A stretch of 34,775 nucleotides of DNA from Cohnella lubricantis. GTDB taxonomy: Bacteria; Bacillota; Bacilli; Paenibacillales; Paenibacillaceae. Location: the NCBI RefSeq assembly GCF_014212015.1, contig NZ_JACJVN010000058.1:1-34775 (forward strand), given 5' to 3'. Both the position numbers and the translations under genes were made by a program. The notes beneath the pieces were generated by a model, which saw nothing but the letters and a program-made list of their open reading frames with translations, was not told the origin of the DNA and ran no database searches. This document shows, piece after piece, positions 23,526 through 33,655 of this stretch. Positions within the stretch are counted from its first letter, which is position 1, and each line of letters starts with the position of its first letter.

Positions 23526-24452
23526 CTAGCTATCGCCGATCGTCTGCGCCAGCGCCATCCGCGCGGCTCCAAGCGAGGCGTCCTGCGGCGACATCACGCA
23601 GTCGAGACGCGGATACGCGGCTGTCAGCCTATCAAGCAGCAACTCGCGGATTGCGCCGTTCTTCTGCAGCACGCTGCCCGCCATCGCTAACCGCTTCTCC
23701 TGCAGCTGCAGCCGTTCGATTACAGGAACGGCCAGCTCGAACAAGCTGTCGGCGCACTTGCGGACAATCGCTTGGGCTTCCGGGTCGCCGAGCGCATTCG
23801 CTTCCGATAGAAGCGGCGCGAGCCCGGCGATGTCCTTCTTGTTCGTCCCAGGGCTGTAGACGAAGCCGATAAGCGCTTGGACGGACTCCACGCCGAGACG
23901 GTCCAAGACAAGCCGGGTGATGACCGTCTCCGGCGAACGTCCGTCGCTCGCTCGCAGCACGGCGGCGATCAGATCGCGGCCAATGCTGTAGCCGCTCCCC
24001 TCGTCGTCCACCAAGTGGCCGCCGCCGCCCGTCCGATGCGTCGCGCCGTCTTCGCTGCGGCCGAAGCAGATCGAGCCCGTTCCTGCGATCAGAATCGCTC
24101 CATTCGGGCTGTCGAGCGCCGCATACAGAGCCGTCTCATGATCGCCGACGATCGTGAGTCCGCCTGTGAAGCCGCTATCCCTCACGTTGCCTTCGAGCAG
24201 CGAGGAGACAGCCGGATTGCTGACGCCGGCGGCTCCAATGCAGATATGCCCGCAGCGATCTAGTCCACCGCACGCTTCGGCGATAAGCGCCATCATCTCG
24301 CGGAAGCTGGCGCGAATGCTCGCTTCGTCTTGGCCGTTGTAATTGATCGGCCCCGACGCGAAGGCGCGAACGACTTCGCCTGCTTCGTTCACAACGGTCA
24401 CGGCCGTCTTCGTGCCGCCGCCGTCCAACCCCGCCGCATATCTCATGTCCAT
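23526..24452 (-). CDS. murK: N-acetylmuramic acid/N-acetylglucosamine kinase (BadF/BadG family)
   Basis: A 308-residue ASKHA-fold kinase. The phosphate 1 motif is LDGGGTKTAV (from D10), phosphate 2 is LIAGTGSICFG near 122, and the adenosine region is LAMAGSVLQKN near 255. GGGGHLVDDEGSGYSIGRDLI is the sugar-kinase landmark of the GlcNAc/MurNAc kinase group. In this operon it would phosphorylate MurNAc (and GlcNAc) at O-6 after import, feeding MurQ. The symbol is assigned by context and is less certain than the family. It is the last gene, 42 bp after nagZ, with a GGAGG ribosome site. Confidence 0.85.
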   Translation of the reverse strand: MDMRYAAGLDGGGTKTAVTVVNEAGEVVRAFASGPINYNGQDEASIRASFREMMALIAEACGGLDRCGHICIGAAGVSNPAVSSLLEGNVRDSGFTGGLTIVGDHETALYAALDSPNGAILIAGTGSICFGRSEDGATHRTGGGGHLVDDEGSGYSIGRDLIAAVLRASDGRSPETVITRLVLDRLGVESVQALIGFVYSPGTNKKDIAGLAPLLSEANALGDPEAQAIVRKCADSLFELAVPVIERLQLQEKRLAMAGSVLQKNGAIRELLLDRLTAAYPRLDCVMSPQDASLGAARMALAQTIGDS

Positions 24453-24494
24453 CTTAAGCCTCCGCTTCGTTGCGTCAGAAGTTGCCTATCGCTG

Positions 24495-26063
24495 TCACAT
24501 TCGCTCCAGCCGCAGCGTCGGCCGTCCCGTTGGCTCCGCCTCGCCGGACAAGATACGCCGCAGCGACTCCAACACAAGCGGCGTATATTCGAAAGCCGCG
24601 AGTGAGCACACTTCAGCGTCCAGCGCCTCCAAGTCATAAGGCTTGCCCAGCGAGACCGCGGTCACTCGTATACCTGCCGCCGCCAAACGGCGAACAAGCG
24701 CAAGCTGACCCGGATGGTCCTGCCCGTTCACCAGACCGACGACGACGCGGTCATAGCCGCCCGATTGATCGACCGCCTGCGCGATCTCCTCGTCGGTCGG
24801 ATCGATGCCGATCGTCAAGGCTGCGGCGCCGAACGCGTCCTCCATCCACCCCGGGAAGGACAAGCCGCCCTTCACCCGGCTTGACGCTTGATCGGGACGG
24901 TACGGCAAGCTTCCGATGAAGATTGTGTCCGCGGCCGTCGCGCCCAACGTCTCCAGCTCGCCGTTCACGAGGCAGACGCTCTCGAGGCTCATCGCTTCCG
25001 CCGAACGGCGGTGAGCGCTGCTGCCGACAACCGCCAGCTCCGAAGCCGAACCGCCGCGCGAAGCATACTTCTGTTTATAGTATTGTACCTTCTCTACCGC
25101 TTCGTCTATCACGGACATCGGCAGTTCGCCGTCCTGCACGGCGCGTTCGATTCGCTCGACCGCCGCCCGCACCAGTTCAGGCGTGTGGCTGATGAACAGC
25201 AGATGCACGCCTGCCTTGAGCGCGTTAACCGCGCCTTCCGCCGTTCCGTATTCCTTGCGAATAGCGTCCATCTCCAGGCAGTCCGAGACGACAAGGCCTT
25301 CGAAGCCAAGCTTGCCCTTCAGCAGACCCGTCACGATCTCCCGCGACATCGTTGCCGGCACTCGTGCTGGCTCGAGCGCCGGGAACAGGATGTGCGCCGT
25401 CATGACCGCCTCCGCCCCCTCCGCGATTGCGCGAACGAACGGCTTCAGCTCCAATGCCTCAAGCTCCGCAAGCGTCTTCTCGATCATCGGCAAGCCGAGA
25501 TGCGAATCGACCGTCGTATCCCCGTGTCCGGGAAAATGCTTCAGCGATGCCAGCACGCCGCCGTCCTGCAATCCCTTCAGCATTGGCAGCGCGAATTCCT
25601 CTACCGCTTCCGCGCTATCCCCGTACGAGCGAACGTTAATGACGGGATTGCGCTTGTTGTTGTTAATGTCGAGAACCGGCGCCAGATTGAAGTTGATGCC
25701 CAGCGCCGACAGCTCGCGCGCCGTCAGCCGGCCCGCCGCGTAGGCATGCTCCGGCCGGCCCGTCGCGGCGATCGCCGCGGCGCCCGGCACGTTGGTCGCA
25801 TCCGCCGGCAGCCGCGTCACGCGGCCGCCCTCTTGGTCGATCGAGATGAGCGGCGGGAAGCCGGTCCGCGCTTCGATCGCCTCCCGAAGCTGCGCGCAGA
25901 GCGATTGAAGCTGCTCCTTGTTCTCCACGTTGTGGGAGAACAGAATGATGTTGCCGATGCGGTAATCGGCGATGAACCGCAGCCATTCCTCGGAAGGCTC
26001 CGCCTCCGGGAAGCCGGTGACGATTAACTGGCCGATTTTCTCCCTAAGGGACATGTTGTTCAT
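24495..26063 (-). CDS. nagZ: Beta-N-acetylhexosaminidase NagZ (GH3), cytoplasmic
   Basis: This glycosidase releases GlcNAc from GlcNAc-MurNAc fragments. The protein has 522 residues. The NagZ signature KHFPGHGDTTVDSH lies at 175-188, with the D186/H188 acid-base dyad, and the nucleophile D261 is in GLVVSDCLEMDAI. GTGFPPLISIDQEGGRVTRLP-type substrate-loop sequence is at about 66-86. A C-terminal domain (about 340-522) resembles that of B. subtilis NagZ. Unlike B. subtilis NagZ, there is no lipoprotein or Sec signal: the protein begins MNNMSLREKIGQLIVTGF, so it should act in the cytoplasm. It lies 32 bp after namZ. Confidence 0.94.
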   Translation of the reverse strand: MNNMSLREKIGQLIVTGFPEAEPSEEWLRFIADYRIGNIILFSHNVENKEQLQSLCAQLREAIEARTGFPPLISIDQEGGRVTRLPADATNVPGAAAIAATGRPEHAYAAGRLTARELSALGINFNLAPVLDINNNKRNPVINVRSYGDSAEAVEEFALPMLKGLQDGGVLASLKHFPGHGDTTVDSHLGLPMIEKTLAELEALELKPFVRAIAEGAEAVMTAHILFPALEPARVPATMSREIVTGLLKGKLGFEGLVVSDCLEMDAIRKEYGTAEGAVNALKAGVHLLFISHTPELVRAAVERIERAVQDGELPMSVIDEAVEKVQYYKQKYASRGGSASELAVVGSSAHRRSAEAMSLESVCLVNGELETLGATAADTIFIGSLPYRPDQASSRVKGGLSFPGWMEDAFGAAALTIGIDPTDEEIAQAVDQSGGYDRVVVGLVNGQDHPGQLALVRRLAAAGIRVTAVSLGKPYDLEALDAEVCSLAAFEYTPLVLESLRRILSGEAEPTGRPTLRLERM

Positions 26064-26095
26064 CTTCTCGTCTCCTCACTATCCTCGCTATCCGC

Positions 26096-27250
26096 TTAAG
26101 AATAAATATGATATTGCCGCTTCATGGCGGCGAATTGCGCGCTCTCCTCGCGGAACCGCTCGAGCAGCTCGGGAAGCCGGACCGCCTCGTCGCGGTAGAG
26201 CGAATCCCCGCATAGCAGGTCGATGAACGGGCGTGAACCTTCCTTGATCGGCGGAAGGAACGCGAAGGACTCGTAACGCTCCTTGATCGTATAGAGCAGC
26301 GTCAGTCCCGTCTCCAGCGGCCGAACAGCCGCCGCATCCGTCAGATGGAGCTTCACGCCGCCGCACAACGCGCCCTGATGCTTGGAGAACGTCGGATTGA
26401 AGTAGACGCCGCGGAACCGGACGCCCGGCAGCCCCCGCTCGTTCATCTCCTCCGCCAGACGATCCGGGTCGGCGATATACGGCGCGCCGATCATCTCGAA
26501 CGGGAACGTCGTGCCCCTGCCCTCCGACAGATTCGTCCCTTCGAACAGGCATGTGCCGGGATAGAGCAGCGCCGTCTCGAACCGCGGGATGCCCATCGAA
26601 GGGTGCACCCACAGCTGCCCGGTATCGGGGAAGCGCATGCTCCGCTCCCAGCCGCCTACCGGCACGACGTGCAGCTTCGCGTTCCAACCCGACTGCTCGT
26701 TCGCCATCGTCGCGACCTCGCCGGGCGTAAGCCCGTAGCGTACCGCCAGCGGATAGTTGCCGACGAACGATCGGTAGCCGTCCTTCAGAATGTTCCCTTC
26801 CACAGTCACGCCGTCCAGCGGGTTGACGCGGTCGAGCACGACGAATTCCTTGCCGGTCCGCGCGCAATCCTCCAACGCATAGAGCATCGTATAGATGAAC
26901 GTATAATAGCGAACGCCGACGTCCTGAATGTCGTAGACGACCAAGTCAACCGCATCCAGCATCTCCTGCGAGAGCCGCTTGGAGTCCTTCCGGTACAAGC
27001 TGTACACCGGAACCCCCGTCTGCGGATCGTTGTATGTGTCCACCATGCCGCCCGCCGCGATGTCGCCGCGCACGCCGTGCTCCGGCGAGAATAGCGCGGC
27101 GAGCTGGAACCGCTCGTGAAGGATTTGAATCGTCGGGACGAAGTCTGCCGTTAAGCCCGTCGGCGCGGTAATGAGCCCGATCCGCTTGCCTTGGAACAGA
27201 TGCGAATAATCGTCGATGTGATCAATGCCGTTCCGTACGTTCCGTGCCAT
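26096..27250 (-). CDS. namZ: Exo-beta-N-acetylmuramidase NamZ (DUF1343, GH171)
   Basis: This enzyme removes MurNAc from the non-reducing end of MurNAc-GlcNAc. The 384-residue protein matches DUF1343/YbbC throughout: GKRIGLITAPTGLT, AALFSPEHGVRGD near 51-63, VYDIQDVGVRYYTFIYTM, FVVLDRVNPLDG, LTPGEVATMAN, GIPRFETALLYPGTCLFEGTNLSEGRGTT and FNPTFSKHQGALCGGV. B. subtilis YbbC was shown to be NamZ and is secreted. This copy has no signal peptide (MARNVRNGIDHIDDYS), which points to a cytoplasmic role. It is 14 bp after the PIG-L gene and precedes nagZ. Confidence 0.92.
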   Translation of the reverse strand: MARNVRNGIDHIDDYSHLFQGKRIGLITAPTGLTADFVPTIQILHERFQLAALFSPEHGVRGDIAAGGMVDTYNDPQTGVPVYSLYRKDSKRLSQEMLDAVDLVVYDIQDVGVRYYTFIYTMLYALEDCARTGKEFVVLDRVNPLDGVTVEGNILKDGYRSFVGNYPLAVRYGLTPGEVATMANEQSGWNAKLHVVPVGGWERSMRFPDTGQLWVHPSMGIPRFETALLYPGTCLFEGTNLSEGRGTTFPFEMIGAPYIADPDRLAEEMNERGLPGVRFRGVYFNPTFSKHQGALCGGVKLHLTDAAAVRPLETGLTLLYTIKERYESFAFLPPIKEGSRPFIDLLCGDSLYRDEAVRLPELLERFREESAQFAAMKRQYHIYS

Positions 27251-27264
27251 AGCTCGCAGCTCCC

Positions 27265-27969
27265 TTACAGCTCGGACTGGCGCAGGCGCAGCGTCTCCGG
27301 CGGAATCATGAACGTCTCGGCGTACAGCTTGCGCGCTTCAATACCGCGAACACGCGCGAGATGCTTGTAATATTCGAGGTACGGGAACGACTTGCTGCCG
27401 GTGACGAACCAATGCTGCGAGACCGCCTTCACCCACAGGTCGAAGGCTTCCTGATCGAAGTCCACATAGAGGTACGGCTTGTAGTCAACCGCGTCCTCCC
27501 AGTTCTCGGCATAATAGAGCTTGGCCGCGAAGTGGGCCGGCAGCTCGCGCTTCAAGCCGCCAAGCGCAGCGTAATAACGAGCGTCGCCGACGATCAGATG
27601 CGTCGTGTTGTGATCCTTGTGCATGCTGCTCTTGAAATGCGAGATGATGACGTTCGGCTTCACCTGCCGAATGACGTCGCAGACGCGCATCCGCATCTCT
27701 TCATCGTTCTGAAGCTCGCCGTCCGGAATGTCGAAGACGATCGACTCGCCGCCGAGCATCTCCGCGAACGCCTGCGCCTCCTGCACCTTCTGCCGGCGGT
27801 AATCCGCCACATCGCGCCCGGCCGGCACGCCGCGTTCGCCCGCCGTCAGCGCCAGCGTCACGATCTTGTCGCCTCGCAGCGAATGCGCCGCCAGCACGCC
27901 GCCTGCCGTCAATTCCATATCCCCTACATGCCCGCCGATCGCCAGAATGACTTGTTGTCCATCGCTCAT
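27265..27969 (-). CDS. PIG-L/LmbE-family deacetylase-like protein with altered HPDD motif
   Basis: A 234-residue PIG-L fold protein. Canonical members read AHPDDxE. Here the motif is GGHVGDMEL, which keeps the zinc ligands H14 and D17 but has G16 where the general-base aspartate normally lies. The second motif SHFKSSMHKDHNTTH (110-124) supplies H117 and H120, matching the usual catalytic and zinc histidines. Zinc binding is therefore likely, but standard deacetylation needs another base. Family members deacetylate GlcNAc-containing sugars (BshB, MshB). Its start overlaps the stop of the tandem-GNAT gene by four bases. The role in the operon is probably on an amino sugar, still undefined. Confidence 0.82.
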   Translation of the reverse strand: MSDGQQVILAIGGHVGDMELTAGGVLAAHSLRGDKIVTLALTAGERGVPAGRDVADYRRQKVQEAQAFAEMLGGESIVFDIPDGELQNDEEMRMRVCDVIRQVKPNVIISHFKSSMHKDHNTTHLIVGDARYYAALGGLKRELPAHFAAKLYYAENWEDAVDYKPYLYVDFDQEAFDLWVKAVSQHWFVTGSKSFPYLEYYKHLARVRGIEARKLYAETFMIPPETLRLRQSEL

Positions 27970-28937
27970 GAGTTAAACTCCTTCCGCATCGTTGCGAATG
28001 TGGTGACGGGCCGGAATCCGGCCCGCTCATAGATTCGTAAAGCAGGGTTTGTACTGCCGGTATAAAGCGACATATAATCCGTGCCGATCTCCAGGAACGC
28101 CTTGCACAGCCGGAAGAACAGCACCGTTCCGAGCCCATGCCCTTCATGGTCGGGATGAACGCCGATGCCGGCGAAGTAGCCGCGCCCGTTCGGCTGGCGA
28201 ATGACTGGTCCCGCGAAGCCGGCTGCGGCGCCGTCCTTGGAAGCCAGAACGAACGGCCGGCCATCCGCCGCGCAAGCTGAGATCTCCTCTTCCCATAGCG
28301 GATTGCCGAGTCCCGCCAGCATCTCGGTTAATCCCCGGTGTCTCGAAGGATCGAACAAGCTAACCTCGTAGCCTTGTTCCGCCGCCTTCGCTTCTCTCGC
28401 CCGAATATCGTCCGGATAGATGAAGTCCGCGAGATTCAGGTACATTGCCTGCTGCGTGGCGCGCTGAATGTAGCCGCTGCGAAGCAGGAACGCGTGGAGC
28501 GCGCTGCCGACTGGCACGCCCGGCGCATTGTTGTGCTCATGGCGAGGCGTGTCCGGGATATACCAAGGCAGCTGCATCGGGTTAAAAAAAAGAACGTCCG
28601 CCTGCTTCTTGCCCAAGTGGCGGAACCGATCCTCCAGCGCTCTCAGAAGAAGCCCATAGTTCTCATCGCTCCGGCATTCCTCGGCAAGCACGATGCAAGT
28701 GATATAGCCCGCGGCATCGCCGAGCGGCAGATCGCCGCCGGTGCAGCCGCAGGCAAAGCCATGCACCTTGCCGCCCTTAAGCAGCAAGAACGTATTGTCC
28801 GGGTCAAAATGAGGCTCATGGCGGAAGATTCGGCGGAAGCTGTCCTCCGTCATCTCCTTGTAGCCGTCGCGCACGGCCTCGCGGTTCCAAAGCGCTATCG
28901 TCTCAGCTGTATGGACATCGTCCCACTTGATGATCAT
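27966..28937 (-). CDS. Tandem-GNAT N-acetyltransferase
   Basis: A 323-residue protein that appears to contain two GNAT domains. A degenerate N-terminal one spans about 1-160 (VHGFACGCTGGDLPLGDAAGYITCIVLAEECRSDENYGLLLRALEDRF). A complete C-terminal one spans about 190-320 (GYFAGIGVHPDHEGHGLGTVLFFRLCKAFLEIGTDYMSLYTGSTNPALRIYERAGFRPV), with the acetyl-CoA loop HPDHEGHGLGT. The double-GNAT layout resembles MshD of mycothiol synthesis, but no close assignment is claimed. It overlaps the PIG-L gene by ATGA and follows anmK by 42 bp. It probably acetylates an amino sugar or amino acid derived from peptidoglycan. Confidence 0.82.
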   Translation of the reverse strand: MIIKWDDVHTAETIALWNREAVRDGYKEMTEDSFRRIFRHEPHFDPDNTFLLLKGGKVHGFACGCTGGDLPLGDAAGYITCIVLAEECRSDENYGLLLRALEDRFRHLGKKQADVLFFNPMQLPWYIPDTPRHEHNNAPGVPVGSALHAFLLRSGYIQRATQQAMYLNLADFIYPDDIRAREAKAAEQGYEVSLFDPSRHRGLTEMLAGLGNPLWEEEISACAADGRPFVLASKDGAAAGFAGPVIRQPNGRGYFAGIGVHPDHEGHGLGTVLFFRLCKAFLEIGTDYMSLYTGSTNPALRIYERAGFRPVTTFATMRKEFNS

Positions 28938-28979
28938 GATGCGTCGCCTCGCCCTCTCGCGTAATCGTTCGTTGTTCGA

Positions 28980-30181
<1,202 letters not shown>

Positions 30182-30182
<1 letters not shown>

Positions 30183-31042
30183 TAGCCCTTCACCGCTCCG
30201 ACCGTCACGCCTTCGAGGAAGTACTTCTGCAGGCTGAAGAACAGAACGAACATCGGCACGGCCGAGATCGTCGCTCCCGCCATCATCGGCGCGAAGTACG
30301 TCGTGTTGGCGAATCGGAAATTCTTGAGACCGACTTGAATCGTCTGCATATCCATCGTATTGGTGACGAGGAACGGCCAGAAGAAGGTGTTCCAGCTCTC
30401 CATGAACGTCAGGATGGCCATGACGGCCAGGACGGTCTTGGACAGCGGCCAGATCACTTTGGTGTAGATCTGGAATTGGTTGCAGCCTTCTACCTTGGCG
30501 CTTTCGATAATTTCGTTCGGGATGGAGCCCATGAACTGCTTCGCCAGGAAGATGTTATACACGGTGACGAGGCTTGGCAGGATGAGCGAAGGATACGTAT
30601 TCTCAATCTGGAAAATGTTGACGACGAGTATGTAAAGCGGGACTTGCGTGACTTGATAAGGAATCATCATGGCGCTGAGCAGCAGCGCGAACAGCACGTT
30701 GCGGCCTCTAAACTTGATCTTGGAGAACGCATAGCCTGCGAGGCTCGCGAAGACAACGTTCGTCACCATGATGCTGACGGCGACGATGAGTGAGTTCAGC
30801 AGCCAGCGGAACGAATATTCGCTGAAGTCGAAGAAGAACTTATACGATGCGAAAGTGAAGTCACGCGGCCAGAGCGAGTAGCTCGCTGCGCCCGCCTCGA
30901 TCGGATCGCCGAACGACGAGATGACCATGAAGTAGATCGGGAACAGCGTTGCGAGCGCGAACGCCAGGAGGACGACAACGATGGCCGTATTGCGTGTGTA
31001 TAGAAGCGGCTTGCTGATGGTGTGCTGTTTGAATAATGCCAT
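30182..31042 (-). CDS. Carbohydrate ABC transporter permease (MalG type)
   Basis: A 286-residue inner-membrane permease with about six hydrophobic segments. It has the binding-protein-dependent transport motif near 185-210 (EIIESAKVEGCNQFQIYTKVIWPLSKTVLAVMAI), equivalent to the EAA loop that contacts the ATPase, and the KYFLEGVTVGAVKG ending of CUT1-family MalG homologues. It pairs with the MalF-type permease 18 bp upstream and the lipoprotein further upstream. No ATPase gene is present, so a shared MsmK-type ATPase elsewhere is expected. The cargo is inferred to be peptidoglycan-derived sugars from the operon. Confidence 0.93.
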
Positions 31043-31060
31043 GGCGCGAACCTCCTTGGG

Positions 31061-32017
31061 TTAATATTCGACGTCTTTGCCCGCGAATTTGAATTGAAGG
31101 AAAGAGACGATGGCGATGATCGCCGCGAGGACCAGCGATTGCGCTGCTGCCTCTCCGAATTCGAAGTATTTGAAGGCGTTGTTGAAGATGAGCAGTCCGA
31201 CCATCGTGGTCGCGTTGTCCGGTCCGCCGCCCGTCATCAGGTAAGCGTTCTGGAATACCTGGAACGAGCCGATGATGCCGGTGACGAAGAGGAACAGCGT
31301 CGTAGGCTTCAAGAACGGAACAACGATGTGCCACAGCTTCTGGAAGAACGACGCGCCATCGAGCTCAGCCGCCTCGTAGTAGCTGTTGTCAATGCCCAAG
31401 AGAGCGGCAAGGTAAATAATGATGCTCGTGCCATGGCTGGATAGCCAGGCCATCAAGACGAGGGAGAACATCGACGTCTTCGTCGTGCCGAGCCAGTTCT
31501 GGTTGTCGATGCCGAACCAGCCGATGAATTGGTTCAGAATGCCGGCAGGCAGCGGATCGTAGATCCACAGCCAGACGACGGACAGCGCGACGCCGGAGGC
31601 GACGACTGGCAAGTAATAGACGGCTTTGAACGCCGTTTGAAGCCATTTTTTTAACGGGAGAATGAGGATAGCCACGCCGAAGGATAGAACCAGCGCGACC
31701 GGCACCGTGAGCACCGTGTAGATGATCGTGTTGCGGATCGACTTCCAGAAGAGAGAGTCGCCGAACGTCTCTTTGTAATTCTCGAGTCCGATGAAGCTGG
31801 AACCGAGAGGCTTGTATTCTTGAAAGCTGATAATGAAGGCGCTGACGACCGGATAGGCAGTGAACATCGCATAGACGACGAGCGCTACCGCTATGAAAGC
31901 ATAGGCCCAAGCTCCATCGCCTGTGATCTTGCGCGCGATCGCGTTGAAGGCTTTGGACCAAACTCCGTTTCTCTTGATGTTGCTCCCCTCCGCTGCCGCT
32001 CTTGCCGGCTGAGCCAT
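31061..32017 (-). CDS. Sugar ABC transporter permease (MalF/UgpA type)
   Basis: A 318-residue permease with an N-terminal tail, then about six membrane segments. AWAYAFIAVALVVYAMFTAYPVVSAFIISFQEYKPLG is at the start, and the EAA-type loop is YYEAAELDGASFFQKLWHIVVPFLKPTTLFLFVTGIIGSFQVFQNAYLMTGGGPDNAT. The last motif is a CUT1-family hallmark. It works with the MalG-type permease. The ribosome site is AAGGAG. An mRNA hairpin lies in the 121-bp gap between it and the solute-binding protein gene. Confidence 0.93.
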   Translation of the reverse strand: MAQPARAAAEGSNIKRNGVWSKAFNAIARKITGDGAWAYAFIAVALVVYAMFTAYPVVSAFIISFQEYKPLGSSFIGLENYKETFGDSLFWKSIRNTIIYTVLTVPVALVLSFGVAILILPLKKWLQTAFKAVYYLPVVASGVALSVVWLWIYDPLPAGILNQFIGWFGIDNQNWLGTTKTSMFSLVLMAWLSSHGTSIIIYLAALLGIDNSYYEAAELDGASFFQKLWHIVVPFLKPTTLFLFVTGIIGSFQVFQNAYLMTGGGPDNATTMVGLLIFNNAFKYFEFGEAAAQSLVLAAIIAIVSFLQFKFAGKDVEY

Positions 32018-32050
32018 GTGGCCAACTCCTTTCTGCGTTGTTCAAGCTTA

Positions 32051-32090
32051 AAGCGGATAGCCGCCGCACGCCGGCTGCGGCTACCCGCTT
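32051..32090 (-). other. Intercistronic hairpin between the binding protein and permease genes
   Basis: A 14-bp stem (32051-32064 with 32077-32090) has a 12-base loop. Its single mismatch is a G-U pair in the minus-strand RNA and a C-A mismatch in the other strand. There is no T-run, so it may protect the binding-protein mRNA end or attenuate downstream genes. Confidence 0.65.
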
Positions 32091-32138
32091 GTCGCTTATA
32101 ACGTTATGGATTTGTCGTTTGTTGCAGTGACGCTAGCC

Positions 32139-33593
32139 TTAGTCTTGAACGACGCCGTCCGCGCCGAATTCTTCGATGGCGGCTTTCTTCACGGCTTCGT
32201 ACATTTCCTCTGGCGTCGTCTCGCCCGCCAGCAGCGCTTGGAACTTCGGCACGATGACTTCGTCTTCGAGCTTGATGACCTTAGCGCCCAGATCGGCCGG
32301 GATGTCAGGACGAGCCGGTGCTGCGTGAGCTTGGAGCACATCGACAGCTGCCATGTTGTCCGGATCGCGATCTCCTCCGAGGCTTGCTGCGGCTTCCTTC
32401 GCGCTCTTCGTGATCTGGCCTACGAACAGCTCGCTGTTCGTCTCGGCCATAACCTTGCCGCTCGCCATGAAGTAAGCAGCCTTGACGACGTTCGCCTTGT
32501 GCTCCGGCGTCGGCTCCTTCTTGCCGCGGAAGGTGACGTAGCCGTCAACCGCCGCTTGCGATACAGGAGGCTGGCCGGCGAAGGTCGGCATCGGCAGCAC
32601 GACGTACTCGACCGGGATGCTGTCCGCGACGGCGCTGGCGTCCTTCGCCTCGAGCTTCGCGTTGTTCTGCTTCGCGGAGTTCTCGAAGGTCGCGAGGCCT
32701 TTGCCGGTGATCATCGTCTGGCCAGTCAGGAACATGTTCCAGCGCTTGCCGGCGTCGATCGAGCTGAGCTCCTTCGGCATCGAGCCGTCGTCGATCAGTT
32801 GGCGAATGCCCTTCAGCACTTCCAGGTAGTTCTTGCTCGTGTAAGCGAATTTGAGATCTTGCGTGAAGGCGGCCGGCATGCCCGCGTTCTTGATCATGAT
32901 GTTCAGGTAATCCTTAGCCGTAACGCCGGATACCGCGAATACGAAGCCGTAACGCGTCTTGCCGCCTTCCGTGACGGTGCCCTTCTTGATCGCGTCGCGG
33001 AACTCTTCGAATGTCCAGCCGTTCTGCTGTACATTCTTCCAATCGACGCCTGCTGCTTCAAGCATCTCTTTGTTGCCGCCGATGGATTGAATCGACATAT
33101 AGGCAGGGAAGCCGTACAGGCCGTCGCCTCTCTTCATATAATTCAGCGGAGCTTCATCATAGTCAGCGAGCATCTCCGGCGTCACCGAGTCGGTGATGTC
33201 CATCAGCATGCCTTGGTCCATGTACTTGGAGATGCCGTCGGATCCGATGAAGGCGATGTCAGGCGGGCTGCCCGCGTTCACCTGAGTATCCAGCTTCTGT
33301 GTGATGTCTTCCCAACCGGCCGGCTCGATCTTCAGCGTCAGGTTCGGATAGAGTGCATTGAAGTCCGCAGCCATCTGATCGAACTTGCTCTGATAGTTGG
33401 CCGATACAGGCGGCAGAAGCATCGTGATCGTGTCCTTCTCTGTCGATGCTCCAGCGCTTGCCGATGCCGAGCTGGAAGCGCTGCCAGACGGTGCTGCGCT
33501 GCCCCCATTGTTGTTGCCGCCGCACGCGGAGAGTGCTGTTACCGATACGGATAATGCCAATACGGATGCTAACACATGAAATTTCTTCGCCAT
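32139..33593 (-). CDS. Sugar-binding lipoprotein of the ABC importer
   Basis: A 484-residue extracellular solute-binding protein of family 1. Its signal peptide ends in the lipobox LSAC, with C24 as the lipidated residue, followed by a Gly/Ser/Ala-rich linker (about 25-50). WEDITQKLDTQVNAGSPPDIAFIGSDGISKYMDQGMLMDI is the usual family segment. The protein sits outside the membrane and delivers ligand to the two permeases. The operon suggests MurNAc-containing disaccharides or muropeptide sugars as ligand, which is inference. The start has an excellent GGGGAGGA site. It is 62 bp after murQ. Confidence 0.93.
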   Translation of the reverse strand: MAKKFHVLASVLALSVSVTALSACGGNNNGGSAAPSGSASSSASASAGASTEKDTITMLLPPVSANYQSKFDQMAADFNALYPNLTLKIEPAGWEDITQKLDTQVNAGSPPDIAFIGSDGISKYMDQGMLMDITDSVTPEMLADYDEAPLNYMKRGDGLYGFPAYMSIQSIGGNKEMLEAAGVDWKNVQQNGWTFEEFRDAIKKGTVTEGGKTRYGFVFAVSGVTAKDYLNIMIKNAGMPAAFTQDLKFAYTSKNYLEVLKGIRQLIDDGSMPKELSSIDAGKRWNMFLTGQTMITGKGLATFENSAKQNNAKLEAKDASAVADSIPVEYVVLPMPTFAGQPPVSQAAVDGYVTFRGKKEPTPEHKANVVKAAYFMASGKVMAETNSELFVGQITKSAKEAAASLGGDRDPDNMAAVDVLQAHAAPARPDIPADLGAKVIKLEDEVIVPKFQALLAGETTPEEMYEAVKKAAIEEFGADGVVQD

Positions 33594-33655
33594 TCCATTG
33601 TTCCTCCCCTTGGTTTGTCCATCTAATTCAGAATACAGCTAGTTGCGATGCCCAA

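Noticed and set aside
24888..26027. A 379-codon plus-strand frame opposite nagZ
   Set aside because: It is the antisense shadow of a clear GH3 enzyme, arginine-rich, with no recognisable domain or ribosome site. The same holds for the 482-codon frame opposite the binding-protein gene (32106-33554).
27265..27969. Annotation as bacillithiol deacetylase BshB1
   Set aside because: The HPDD motif is altered to HVGD and the gene sits in a cell-wall sugar operon without bshA or bshC nearby.
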